Source of the DNA: Calothrix brevissima NIES-22
GTDB taxonomy: Bacteria > Cyanobacteriota > Cyanobacteriia > Cyanobacteriales > Nostocaceae
DNA: 64,000 bases
Direction: 5' to 3'
Assembly: GCF_002367995.1 (NCBI RefSeq)
Contig: NZ_AP018207.1
Location: 1,972,333-2,036,332 of the forward strand
Below, in pieces: positions 17,916 to 27,903 of the stretch. The notes under the pieces were generated by a model. That model ran no database searches and was not told where the DNA came from. It saw only the letters and a program-made list of their open reading frames with translations. A program made the position numbers and the translations under genes. How positions within the stretch are numbered: the stretch's first letter is position 1; every line of letters begins with the position of its first letter.

Positions 17916-18003
17916 GGCATTGGGCATTGGGCATTGGGCAGAGACGCGATTCATCGCGTCTGTACAATTGTCCCCCTTGTCCTCCTTGTCCTCTTTGTCC
18001 CCT
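17916..18003. repeat. Composite repeat block after the phosphatase gene
   Basis: GGGCATT tandem units (17917-17938) are followed by palindromic repeat copy 5 (17940-17970) and then TTGTCC-type pyrimidine repeats. The same order of repeat types (GGGCAT, AGAGACGCG palindrome, pyrimidine tract) occurs at 9890-9950. Confidence 0.8.
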
Positions 18004-18079
18004 TTCCCCTCCCGCGTCCCTAATGCAACAACAACGCGCCTTGCGGGGAAAGTGTCATCTTGTTGTAAAATTAAACTTG

Positions 18080-18280
18080 GCGTGAAACCGCGCTATCAGA
18101 GCTAAAACGGGTTTTCCTAGCCCGTGAGGCCGCTCATCCTCAAACAAAGCGCCTCTGAGACACCTCTAAAAGTGGACAAGTGCAGTGAGGAATCAATGAT
18201 GGTCAGGGTTTTCTTAACCATCAGCTAGCCATATTGGTAAACCCTATCTTAAACAAACTCATTGTGAGAGTTTGTTTAAC
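18080..18280 (+). ncRNA. Candidate structured RNA in a gene-free stretch
   Basis: A 500-base gene-free region upstream of ftrV is rich in consecutive hairpins: ACGGG...CCCGT (about 18106-18125), GAGG-c-CGCT...AGCG-CCTC (about 18126-18155), GATGGT...ACCATC (about 18199-18223), and a 12-bp perfect stem TTAAACAAACTC/GAGTTTGTTTAA (18249-18260, 18268-18279). Base composition is higher in GC than neighbouring spacers. It does not match what I recall of 6S RNA, tmRNA, SRP RNA or RNase P RNA. Boundaries and direction are guesses. Confidence 0.35.
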
Positions 18281-18369
18281 TATGGGAAGATAAAAAGTTA
18301 ATTGACAGTCAAAGGATTAGACCTGTTGCTAAAACGCTAGGTAAATCTAGTGTTATGAATCGATTAGCT

Positions 18370-18395
18370 ACAAAGCCTGCACGGGCAGGCTTTGT
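18370..18395 (+). terminator. Strong hairpin, probable terminator
   Basis: ACAAAGCCTGC, loop ACGG, then GCAGGCTTTGT: 11 perfect pairs with a 4-base loop and a short TTTGTT tail. It lies 112 bases before ftrV and probably separates ftrV from upstream plus-strand transcription. Confidence 0.55.
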
Positions 18396-18507
18396 TCGTA
18401 TAGCAGTTACGAATGCACTCAACAGCCAGTCTGTGCCGATGAGATGCGCAGCGTGACTGTTAACAGCAGTCTATTTTTCAAAAAAGCAAGTTCAGTGAGG
18501 GACGGCT

Positions 18508-18774
18508 GTGGAGATAGTTGTGGACAAGGAAAAGCTAGGTGTAAACGTTGTTATGAAAGTTGGCGATCGCGTTCGTGTTAAAGAGTCGGTAGTAGTTTAC
18601 CATCATCCTGAACATCGCGGTCAGGCTTTTGACCTCAAAGGCTCAGAAGGCGAAATTTCAGCTATTGTTACCGAATGGCAAGGTAGACCTGTCAGTGCTA
18701 ATTTGCCATTGTTAGTTCAGTTTAGTAAAAAGTTTAAAGCCCATCTCCGTGACAATGAATTAGAAGTCATCTAA
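18508..18774 (+). CDS. ftrV: Ferredoxin-thioredoxin reductase variable chain
   Basis: Small SH3-like subunit that stabilises the catalytic chain of ferredoxin-thioredoxin reductase, which passes light-derived electrons from ferredoxin to thioredoxin. The family core is plain: KVGDRVRVKESVVVYHHPEH, KGSEGEISAIVTEWQGRPVSANLPLLVQF, and KFKAHLRDNELEVI. The GTG start at 18508 is preferred because GAGGGA lies 5 bases upstream. The internal ATG at 18553 (MKVGDR), matching the shorter form of many homologues, has no ribosome site. The catalytic chain ftrC is not in the window. Confidence 0.93.
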   Translation: MEIVVDKEKLGVNVVMKVGDRVRVKESVVVYHHPEHRGQAFDLKGSEGEISAIVTEWQGRPVSANLPLLVQFSKKFKAHLRDNELEVI

Positions 18775-18779
18775 TTTCT

Positions 18780-19001
18780 TTAAGAGCGGCGAAACCAGCG
18801 CAAAATATTTAGTTCGCCGCGCATTTTTTCTAGTTCTTGTCGGTGACGGATTGCCGTTGTGTAATACCAATCACAATGCTGCCGAAATTCTGAGCGCTCC
18901 CTAACTTCATGGTAAAACTGGTGAGTTGTTTGATACGTGGCAAAAGTTTCGTCAACTTCGCTGGGTGTTGCGGGGACAATATAAGGTAAATTTTTAGACA
19001 T
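18780..19001 (-). CDS. Short cyanobacterial protein of unknown function
   Basis: 73 residues, soluble. PYIVPATPSEVDETFATYQTTHQFYHEVRERSEFRQHCDWYYTTA is followed by a charged helix ending LNILRWFRRS. No family recognised. It ends 5 bases from the convergent ftrV stop. The composition and the lack of an alternative frame here support a real gene. Confidence 0.6.
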   Translation of the reverse strand: MSKNLPYIVPATPSEVDETFATYQTTHQFYHEVRERSEFRQHCDWYYTTAIRHRQELEKMRGELNILRWFRRS

Positions 19002-19112
19002 AATGTCAGGAAGTGCTGAGTCCTGAGAAATTTAAAATTAAAACTCTGTAACTACTGAAATTATAGCGATTGCAAATTAAACTTCTCAAAATACCTATAG
19101 TATTTACTCAGG

Positions 19113-19904
19113 TTACAGCCAACCGCGCAAGCTATAGATAAAAAGACCAACATATTCTTTTAATGCCCTGGTAAATTTGTCTAAATTGCCGCTATCAGGT
19201 AATAAATTGAGGATAGCGGCTTTGGGGCTACTGCCAAGTTCTTGCATTTCGCTGCGACTGACAAGAAAATCGGTAGGTGTAGGAATTGCAGCAATTCCTT
19301 GACGCTGGAAAATTTTGAGCGATCGCGGCATGTGCATTGCCGACGTGATTAATAATACTTGATTAATATTGCGAGATTGTAAAATACGCTTGACATTTAC
19401 CGCATTTTGATATGTGTTCAGCGAATCAGGTTCTTGAACGATCGCCTCAGCAGGTATACCCAGGGAAGTGAGAATATTTGCCATATCTGCTGATTCAGAG
19501 TCACCGCTACCACGCCAATCGATTCTCCCGCCACTGAGGATAATTAAAGGTGCTTTTTGCTGACGATAGAGTTGAGCAGCGTAAATTACGCGATCGCCTT
19601 GTTCGCTTAAATCCGCACCAGGACGCGGCCAAAAAGCCGATTTAGTCGCACCACCCAAGACTACAATTGCTTGTGCTTGAGGTATTTGGCTAGTTGCAGT
19701 ATTTTGCCATTCGAGCGATCGCACCAACCATTGAGAAACCCAAGCATTACTGCAAAATAACAATAAAATTAAAGCCACAGCTATAGCAACAGCTGCGGTG
19801 CGTGGTCGTTTCCATAACGTAATCAAAGCTACCACCAAACTAATCGAAGCCAATCCCAAAGGATAGAAAAATAGCGGTAGTAACTTAGAAAGATATAAAA
19901 ACAT
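19113..19904 (-). CDS. YdcF/ElyC-family (DUF218) membrane protein
   Basis: 263 residues with two N-terminal membrane segments (about 8-30 and 36-55). The DUF218 domain follows: QAIVVLGGAT, then GDRVIYAAQLYRQQKAPLII and the LSGG turn, ADMANILTSLGIPAEAI, EPDSLNTYQNA, and VLLITSAMHMPRSLKIFQRQG. This is the ElyC/SanA/YdcF layout, linked in other bacteria to envelope and peptidoglycan integrity. The membrane topology resembles E. coli ElyC more than the soluble YdcF. The exact reaction is unknown. Confidence 0.85.
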   Translation of the reverse strand: MFLYLSKLLPLFFYPLGLASISLVVALITLWKRPRTAAVAIAVALILLLFCSNAWVSQWLVRSLEWQNTATSQIPQAQAIVVLGGATKSAFWPRPGADLSEQGDRVIYAAQLYRQQKAPLIILSGGRIDWRGSGDSESADMANILTSLGIPAEAIVQEPDSLNTYQNAVNVKRILQSRNINQVLLITSAMHMPRSLKIFQRQGIAAIPTPTDFLVSRSEMQELGSSPKAAILNLLPDSGNLDKFTRALKEYVGLFIYSLRGWL

Positions 19905-19929
19905 AATAGAGGCTAGGGGCTAGGATAAA

Positions 19930-19959
19930 AATTGTACAGACGCGATTCATCGCGTCTCT
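19930..19959. repeat. Dispersed palindromic repeat, copy 6 (inverted)
   Basis: AATTGTACAGACGCGATTCA then TCGCGTCTCT, the opposite orientation to the other copies. It sits between two co-oriented minus-strand genes. Confidence 0.85.
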
Positions 19960-19967
19960 GAGCAATC

Positions 19968-20471
19968 TTACCTTTGCCAAAATCTCAAATTGATACCCGC
20001 GCCAGGTGTGCGACGGAACCGCCTAGTATTTTTTCGTCTGCGCTTAACAGTACTTCTACTGCTTGTTTGTTCCTCATCCTCCTCTTCAGTCGAATCAATT
20101 GGTAGTTGAGTTCGAGATTCTTCTGTACTTTTCCACCAAGCAATCATCCAGCCACCACCAATAGCACCTAAAGCACCCAAAATAATACTCATGTGTGCTG
20201 GATATCCTAACCAGCTAAAGCCGATGAGGAACAATAACCAATATTTCAAGGCTGCATCAATACCTTGAGAAGAATCTACAGACTGAGTTTGGGCACTATT
20301 TTTACCTGCGGCTGTAATCCAACCTAAAGTGAAAGCGCCGATAATTCCTAAAAAGATGCTCAGGGCTAATGAAGACCCTGTCATCGTTAATACAATGGTT
20401 AAAATTACCCCAAATATTAGCTGTGATAAGAAACTAGACGAAAGATTCAAAAATTCTTTTTTCTGTGCCAT
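19968..20471 (-). CDS. Cyanobacterial membrane protein of unknown function
   Basis: 167 residues with four hydrophobic segments in two pairs (about 16-32, 34-52, 75-90 and 92-111), rich in Gly and Ala. A very acidic then very basic cytoplasmic tail follows (EEEDEEQTSS, VKRRRKNTRRFRR). No family recognised. It lies between the YdcF-type gene and the APH-kinase gene, all on the minus strand with short gaps, so one transcript is possible. Confidence 0.65.
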   Translation of the reverse strand: MAQKKEFLNLSSSFLSQLIFGVILTIVLTMTGSSLALSIFLGIIGAFTLGWITAAGKNSAQTQSVDSSQGIDAALKYWLLFLIGFSWLGYPAHMSIILGALGAIGGGWMIAWWKSTEESRTQLPIDSTEEEDEEQTSSRSTVKRRRKNTRRFRRTPGAGINLRFWQR

Positions 20472-20487
20472 GACATCAACAAGCCTA

Positions 20488-22029
20488 TTAGCTAGTGATT
20501 AGTGTTAATTGTGCCTCTAGTGGCTGAGTTGTATCCCAAATCTTAACGTAGGGTTTTTCCGCATCCGTAAATTGTTCAAATTGTTTAAGCTGAGAAGCTA
20601 ATAAATCGACGGTAGCATCAGCAATATCACCAGTACGGTTATGCAAACGCTCTTGTACAACTTCTAGAGGCGCTGTACATTGTACGATTTGTAGGGGTAT
20701 TTGATGGTTATTAGCTTGGTTAATTGCTGCTTGGCGTAAATCTTCTCGGTCATACTTAGCATCCAGAATTACGGAAAAACCTTGATTAGCCAGTATAATT
20801 CCTAATTCCAACAGTCGAGCATAAGTTTTTTGGGTCATTTCTGGTGTATAGATTTCATCTCCACCCCGTTCTAATAAGGGAATTCCCGCTAAGTGTTTAC
20901 GCGCTGCGTCGGAACGAATATGAATTGCACCTAGTTGACGAGCTAAATATCGCGCTGTCGTACTTTTACCAGAACCAGATAAACCAGACATTAAAATTAG
21001 TTGTCCTTGTTTGGGTTTAGTGTAATTCCAAGCAAGGGTATAATATTTAGCTGCGGTTTTTGCGGCTTCTTCCTTAATGGCTGCGGGTACACCAGGATCG
21101 TCTAATAAAAATGAAGTTACCTTGGCTCTGACATATGATTGACGGATTAAATATATAGGTAAAATCTGTAACCCTTCCCAATCGCCAGTTTGCTCTACAT
21201 AAGTATTTAAATAAGCATTACTCAAGTCTGGACGCTGTTGTGCTTCTAAATCCATCACCGCATAAGCAATATCAAACATGACATCGACAAAGCGAAACGG
21301 TTCATTAAATTCAATGCAATCGAACAGCATGATTTTGTCATGCCATATAGCAATATTTCTTAAATGTAAATCTCCATGACATTCGCGGATATAGTTATTT
21401 TGGATTCTATTAGTAAATAATTCGCCGCGTTCTGCAAAAAAACGCTCAGTATATGCTTTAGTTTCGTCAAATTGTAACTGAGTTTGAGGCCCGCCGATAT
21501 ATTTGTCGGTTTGCTCATAATTTTCGTCAAAAGCCTCGCGAACTTTTGGCACTTCCCCAAAACTGCGAATATAATCATTTGTCTCAGTTTTGCCATGATA
21601 TTGGGCGACAACTTTGCCTAATTCCTCAAAATCAGCTTCATTTAACTTACCTTGGTCAAATAAACTGCTTAATAAAGCTTCTTGAGGAAATTGGCGCATT
21701 TTCAGCAAATATTCTACAGCTTCTCCGGTTCCGCCGAGATGGTATTGTTCGCCAACTAAAGTTATGGGTAAAACTTCTAAATACAGTTCTCCAGCACCGC
21801 GCTGATTTAACCGCAATTCTTCGTCACAAAAATGTTGCCGCTTTTCTAAGGTGGAGTAGTCTAAAAAGCCAAAATTTACAGGTTTTTTCACTTTATAAAC
21901 ATAATCGCCTGTCAGCAGTACATAAGAACCGTGAGTTTGAATCAGTTCTATTGGTTCTACGACTGCATGGGGATAAAACCCAGGCTGCAACATTTGCTGA
22001 ATCAAGGCGGGAATAGTCGCTTCTGTCAT
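20488..22029 (-). CDS. Aminoglycoside-phosphotransferase-like domain fused to a P-loop kinase
   Basis: 513 residues from the ATG at 22029 (an upstream ATG at 22068 would give 526). The first about 340 residues follow the APH/choline-kinase fold, with catalytic HGDLHLRN and metal-binding LFDCIEFN. The remainder is a small P-loop kinase (GLSGSGKST, then IRSDAARKHLAG and ILDAKYDREDLR) like gluconate kinase/Zeta-type kinases. Such two-domain proteins are widespread in bacteria and their substrate is not established. It is unlikely to be a drug-resistance enzyme as such. Confidence 0.85.
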   Translation of the reverse strand: MTEATIPALIQQMLQPGFYPHAVVEPIELIQTHGSYVLLTGDYVYKVKKPVNFGFLDYSTLEKRQHFCDEELRLNQRGAGELYLEVLPITLVGEQYHLGGTGEAVEYLLKMRQFPQEALLSSLFDQGKLNEADFEELGKVVAQYHGKTETNDYIRSFGEVPKVREAFDENYEQTDKYIGGPQTQLQFDETKAYTERFFAERGELFTNRIQNNYIRECHGDLHLRNIAIWHDKIMLFDCIEFNEPFRFVDVMFDIAYAVMDLEAQQRPDLSNAYLNTYVEQTGDWEGLQILPIYLIRQSYVRAKVTSFLLDDPGVPAAIKEEAAKTAAKYYTLAWNYTKPKQGQLILMSGLSGSGKSTTARYLARQLGAIHIRSDAARKHLAGIPLLERGGDEIYTPEMTQKTYARLLELGIILANQGFSVILDAKYDREDLRQAAINQANNHQIPLQIVQCTAPLEVVQERLHNRTGDIADATVDLLASQLKQFEQFTDAEKPYVKIWDTTQPLEAQLTLITS

Positions 22030-22295
22030 AATTTCTGATTTAGATGGAATAACCGTTGATGAATACAAATAAATGCTGATAATTATCTCAAATCATGAGC
22101 ATTGATCGGTATGGATAATTTTGACTCTCGATATTGGGGAATACCAAAAAATAAATATACCCCCACAATTGGCAAATGTAGAAATAATACCAATTTAAAG
22201 AATGATCGCTACAAATGTAGGTTGGGTTTCGTTCCTCAACCCAACACCCCAAAGCCTTGTATATGTTGGGTTTCACTTCGTTCAACCCAATCTAC

Positions 22296-22417
22296 GGGAC
22301 ATCCAATTTTTTAAATGCCCAATCAATTTGTACTGTGAGCGTCTCGCTCGCTTTAGAACAACAGCGAGCAAGATGCTCGCACTACGGAATATGGGTAATT
22401 TATTTTTTGTAAGTCCC
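22296..22417. mobile_element. 122-bp MITE-like element, copy B
   Basis: It begins GGGACATCC and ends GTAAGTCCC, an inverted terminal GGGAC plus weaker similarity over about 25 bases. The central hairpin is GTGAGCGTCTCGCTCGC with GCGAGCAAGATGCTCGCAC. It has the same length and orientation as copy A at 12045-12166. No target duplication can be defined with confidence. Confidence 0.65.
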
Positions 22418-22496
22418 TAAGCATCTGTCGGATTCTTTTGTTTAATTGGTATAAGATTTTTTGTATTTGTAAATTAGTGACCGTTGATAGCTTAAC

Positions 22497-22520
22497 AAAA
22501 AACCAGGGTGTTACCCCTGG
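22497..22520 (-). terminator. Terminator of the bL25 gene
   Basis: On the minus strand CCAGGGGTAACACCCTGG forms a compact stem and is followed by TTTTTTG. It lies 45 bases beyond the stop of the bL25 gene. Confidence 0.8.
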
Positions 22521-22564
22521 CGCGATCGCTAATTATTTCCAACTTTTAGTTTTAATTAAGTGGA

Positions 22565-22861
22565 TTAAGCTTTAGCAGCAAAAAAGCTGATGTGGTAAGT
22601 TGTGCCTTTTGCTGGATGAGACTGAACTTCTCTGATTACGGTTTTACCAGTCCATTCAATTTCAGGAATGCTGAGTTCAACTTGTGTTTTGTTGACAGCA
22701 GCTTGCTTGAGCAGACGCTCAACTGCTTTAGCATCCAGTACCAGAGAAATTGATTCAGCACCGTTGTGTCCGTACAAATTGGCGGGGATTAATCCAGAAC
22801 GGCGCAAAGCGTTGGGTTTGCTACCTTCTGGACGCTTTTTAGATTCGAGTGTGATAGCCAT
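22565..22861 (-). CDS. rplY: 50S ribosomal protein bL25 (short form)
   Basis: 98 residues matching the 5S-rRNA-binding N-terminal domain of L25/Ctc: [25 protein letters not shown], then [26 protein letters not shown]. It lacks the C-terminal TL5/Ctc extension, so it is the short E. coli-like size. It lies 246 bp downstream of purA on the same strand, with heptamer arrays and a palindromic repeat in between. It ends with a clear terminator. Confidence 0.88.
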   Translation of the reverse strand: MAITLESKKRPEGSKPNALRRSGLIPANLYGHNGAESISLVLDAKAVERLLKQAAVNKTQVELSIPEIEWTGKTVIREVQSHPAKGTTYHISFFAAKA

Positions 22862-22877
22862 ACAAAATACAAATTGT

Positions 22878-22931
22878 TAGTTGTCATTGGTCATTGGTCA
22901 TTGGTCATTTGTCATTTGTCATTTGTCAATG
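22878..22931. repeat. Tandem heptamers upstream of the bL25 gene
   Basis: Seven units of TTGGTCA/TTTGTCA in tandem directly ahead of the bL25 start. Confidence 0.85.
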
Positions 22932-23008
22932 ACTGATGACTCAGGAGATATCCAGAAGATAATTCTACCAATCGTGATTATACACTTTGACTGAGCAGCC
23001 TTTGATTT

Positions 23009-23060
23009 AGCACCCTTCGACTCCGCTCAGGGTGCTGTGTTGGCTAAACGAAGCCGAAGC
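23009..23060. repeat. Palindromic dispersed repeat after purA
   Basis: AGCACCCT (23009-23016) pairs with AGGGTGCT (23029-23036) around TCGACTCCGCTC, followed by a second small inverted repeat GGCTAAACGAAGCC. It lies between purA and the bL25 gene and might lower read-through. Confidence 0.6.
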
Positions 23061-23107
23061 CAAACGCCTGATATATTCTTTTTTGTGAAATCGCCTCATA
23101 ACTAGCG

Positions 23108-25153
<2,046 letters not shown>

Positions 25154-27688
25154 ATGATGAAATGGTCTGTTATTCAAAAGCTGAGAGCATTATTTATTTT
25201 AGTTTTGGCAGTTTTATTTACTAATGCTGTAGTTTCCTATAGCACCACTATGAGTCTGATACACAATCAGCAATGGGCCATATCATCTCAGGAAGTTATT
25301 ACACAGTTTGCAACTCTCAATTCCAGCTTTCAAAATGCGGAAATTACTCAGCTTAAATACCTATTCACTGGAAATCCTGATGATTTAGCTATTTATCTGC
25401 AAGCTAGACAAAAAATTGCGAAAAATCTGGAAATTCTCCAGCATTTAAATCAGCCTGGGAGAAATCAGCAGTTAATTTCCTTATTAACCGAAAAAATTAC
25501 CCAAAAACTCAACATTCTCCACAGAGAAATTTCTGTTGCTCAAAAACAAGGTGGGAATGCTGTAAAAAATTTAGTTTTAGCTGATGAAAAGCAAAATCTT
25601 AATTTAGAGATTCAACAGCTAATTGACGAACATATCGCGACAGAAACAAATCAATTACAACAGCATAGTCAAAAATTCCAAGCTACTACTAACAAGTCGA
25701 TTACGATATTTTTATTAGCAACTTTTATCGATTTAATTATAGTTGCTTTGCTATATGATTTGTTGTGGCGCTACGTCAAAAAATTGCAGCACACAGAGCT
25801 AGATTTACGCCAGAGTAAAAATCGACTGCGAGCAATTATAGATGCAGAACCGGAATGTATTAAGTTAATTGCTAGAGATGGTAGATTGCTAGAAATTAAT
25901 GCTTGCGGACTGGCGATGTTAGAGGTAGAAACGGCTGAAAGCTTGATTGGTACAGCAATTGATAGCGCGATCGCACCTGAATACAGAGAAGCTTTTACTG
26001 ATTTACATAAACGTGTTTGTCAAGGAGAAAAGGGGACTTTAGAGTATGAAATTGTCGGGTTTAAAGGTACTCGTCGCTGGTTGGAAACTCATGCAGTTCC
26101 ACTATTGAATGAAACTGACGGGACATTTTTACATTTAGCGGTGACGCGAGATATTACTCAGCGCCAACAAGCACAGCAGAAAATTAGCGAACAAGCCGCA
26201 CTTTTAGATGTGGCTACAGATGCAATTTTAGTAAGAAATATTCACAATCAAATATTATTTTGGAATCAAGGTGCAGAAAGGCTCTACGGTTGGAAACAGG
26301 AGGAAGTCTTAGGTCAAAATGTGGTCGATATTTTGTATAGAAATACTTCGCCACAGCTACAAGATGCATTTTTTCAAGTTATCCACAAAGGTGAATGGCG
26401 GGGTGAATTACAGCAACTGACAAAAAATGGTGCAGAAGTTATCGTAGAAAGCCGTTGGACATTGATGCGGGATGAGAAAAATCAGCCAAAATCCATCCTT
26501 AGTGTCAGTACAGAAATCACCGAGAAAAAACAACTAGAAGCGCAGCTTTTGCGATCGCAACGTTTAGAAAGTATCGGGACTCTCGCTGGGGGAATTGCCC
26601 ACGACTTGAATAATGTCCTCGCGCCCGTGTTAATGTCAGTTGAGTTATTGCAGATGAAATTGCACGACCAACAGAGTCAACGGGTACTGCAAACTCTGGA
26701 AAATAATGTCAAGCGCGGTGCTAATTTACTCAAGCAAGTTTTATCTTTTGCACGGGGGATTGAAGGTAAGCGCACAATTGTGCAAATTAGGCATCTCATA
26801 TCAGAAATTGAGCAAATTGTCAATCAAACTTTTCCTAAATCTATTACTTGCCATGTAGAGATATCAGAAAATCTCTGGTATGTATCGGGAAATATCACCC
26901 AACTGCATCAGGTGTTCATGAACTTGGTCGTTAATGGTCGTGATGCTATGCCAAAGGGCGGAATATTAAAAATTTTACTTGAAAATGTTTTAATTACAAA
27001 TAATAATCACCTTCAACCAGGTTCCTACGTAGTTATTTCTGTCATGGATACAGGCGTAGGGATATCGCCAGAAATTCGAGAGCGAATTTTTGAACCCTTT
27101 TTTACCACCAAAGATTTAGGTAAAGGTACAGGCTTAGGACTTTCCACCGCATTAGGTATTATTAAAAACCACGGTGGCTTTGTGCATGTAGATAGCGAAA
27201 TTGGTAAAGGTACTACATTTAAAGTTTACTTACCTGCTGTAGGCGATGCCTACGGCAACCTCAAAGACGAACGCACTCCTCAAGCCCAGACAAAAGAATT
27301 GGATACAGCTACGGGTAATGGCGAATTAATCTTGCTAGTAGATGATGAAGCCGGGATTCGGGAAATTACCAAATCATCCTTAGAAACATATAATTATCGA
27401 GTTTTAACTGCGAGTAACGGAGAAGAAGCTGTAGCAATTTACGCCCAGTATCAGCAGCAAATAAGCATAGTATTGCTAGATATGATGATGCCAGCAATGG
27501 ATGGTGCGATCGCAATCCGCCAACTCAAAGCAATAAATCCCCACATCAAAATCATTGTTATGAGCGGACTGTTATCAAATCACAATAAAAGAGAAATCGC
27601 TAATATGGGTGTCAGAGCATTTCTATCCAAACCCTGCACCGTCAACGAATTATTACAAGCCATTAATGCCATTAACATTCCTCATTGA
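25154..27688 (+). CDS. Membrane hybrid sensor histidine kinase (PAS-PAS-HisKA-HATPase-REC)
   Basis: 844 residues. Two membrane helices (about 11-29 and 182-202) flank a helical periplasmic sensor of about 150 residues. Two PAS domains follow (about 222-340 and 345-460). The HisKA box has His483 in LAGGIAHDLNNVLAP. HATPase motifs are VNGRDAMP (N), DTGVGISP (G1) and GKGTGLGLST (G2). A C-terminal receiver domain carries DD (730-731) and the phosphoacceptor Asp776 (IVLLDMMMP). The HDLNN variant is typical of this PAS-kinase group. An in-frame palindrome encodes part of the linker before the receiver (27239-27253). The output is probably another regulator through phosphorelay; no partner gene is adjacent. 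Confidence 0.9.
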   Translation: MMKWSVIQKLRALFILVLAVLFTNAVVSYSTTMSLIHNQQWAISSQEVITQFATLNSSFQNAEITQLKYLFTGNPDDLAIYLQARQKIAKNLEILQHLNQPGRNQQLISLLTEKITQKLNILHREISVAQKQGGNAVKNLVLADEKQNLNLEIQQLIDEHIATETNQLQQHSQKFQATTNKSITIFLLATFIDLIIVALLYDLLWRYVKKLQHTELDLRQSKNRLRAIIDAEPECIKLIARDGRLLEINACGLAMLEVETAESLIGTAIDSAIAPEYREAFTDLHKRVCQGEKGTLEYEIVGFKGTRRWLETHAVPLLNETDGTFLHLAVTRDITQRQQAQQKISEQAALLDVATDAILVRNIHNQILFWNQGAERLYGWKQEEVLGQNVVDILYRNTSPQLQDAFFQVIHKGEWRGELQQLTKNGAEVIVESRWTLMRDEKNQPKSILSVSTEITEKKQLEAQLLRSQRLESIGTLAGGIAHDLNNVLAPVLMSVELLQMKLHDQQSQRVLQTLENNVKRGANLLKQVLSFARGIEGKRTIVQIRHLISEIEQIVNQTFPKSITCHVEISENLWYVSGNITQLHQVFMNLVVNGRDAMPKGGILKILLENVLITNNNHLQPGSYVVISVMDTGVGISPEIRERIFEPFFTTKDLGKGTGLGLSTALGIIKNHGGFVHVDSEIGKGTTFKVYLPAVGDAYGNLKDERTPQAQTKELDTATGNGELILLVDDEAGIREITKSSLETYNYRVLTASNGEEAVAIYAQYQQQISIVLLDMMMPAMDGAIAIRQLKAINPHIKIIVMSGLLSNHNKREIANMGVRAFLSKPCTVNELLQAINAINIPH
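27239..27253. repeat. Palindromic repeat inside a coding region
   Basis: GTAGGC-GAT-GCCTAC is in frame in the linker between the ATPase and receiver domains, encoding VGDAY. A repeat of this type is common in Nostoc DNA (recollection); here it has been accommodated in a flexible linker. Confidence 0.5.
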
Positions 27689-27716
27689 GGATAAAAATAC
27701 TCATCGCCACCCTGGA

Positions 27717-27803
27717 TAAGAAAGACAAGGGGGACAAGGAAGACAAGGGGGACAAGGAAGACCAATGACAAATGACCATTGACTATTGACCATTGACTAA
27801 ATG
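27717..27803. repeat. Tandem GGGGGACAAGGAAGACAA units plus heptamers
   Basis: About two and a half copies of an 18-bp purine-rich unit (27717-27762) are followed by TTGACCA/TTGACTA heptamers (27768-27800). The unit is the complement of the TTGTCC tracts seen at 11070 and 17972. Confidence 0.75.
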
Positions 27804-27903
27804 TCATAAATTAACAATACCTTTACGAATATTCCTACAGACAAAGATTTTTTTTCGCTATCCTATTGTTAAGATTATTAAAATTTCTCCGGAAAACACC
27901 ACT

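Larger units (their letters stand above)
22069..22564. other. Repeat-filled intergenic region
   Basis: No gene. It holds a GTAGGTTGGGTTTCGTTCCTC-type inverted repeat (about 22217-22295, ending CAACCCAATCTAC), directly abutted by MITE-like copy B (22296-22417), and the bL25 terminator (22497-22520). Confidence 0.75.

Noticed and set aside
18080-18280. tmRNA, 6S RNA, SRP RNA or RNase P RNA
   Set aside because: None of the conserved core sequences that I can recall for these RNAs is present.
27793-27903. N-terminal extension of the adenosine-deaminase-family gene from a TTG in a heptamer array
   Set aside because: The family begins at the HRH motif; the ATG at 27904 fits, while the extension is repeat-encoded and AT-rich.
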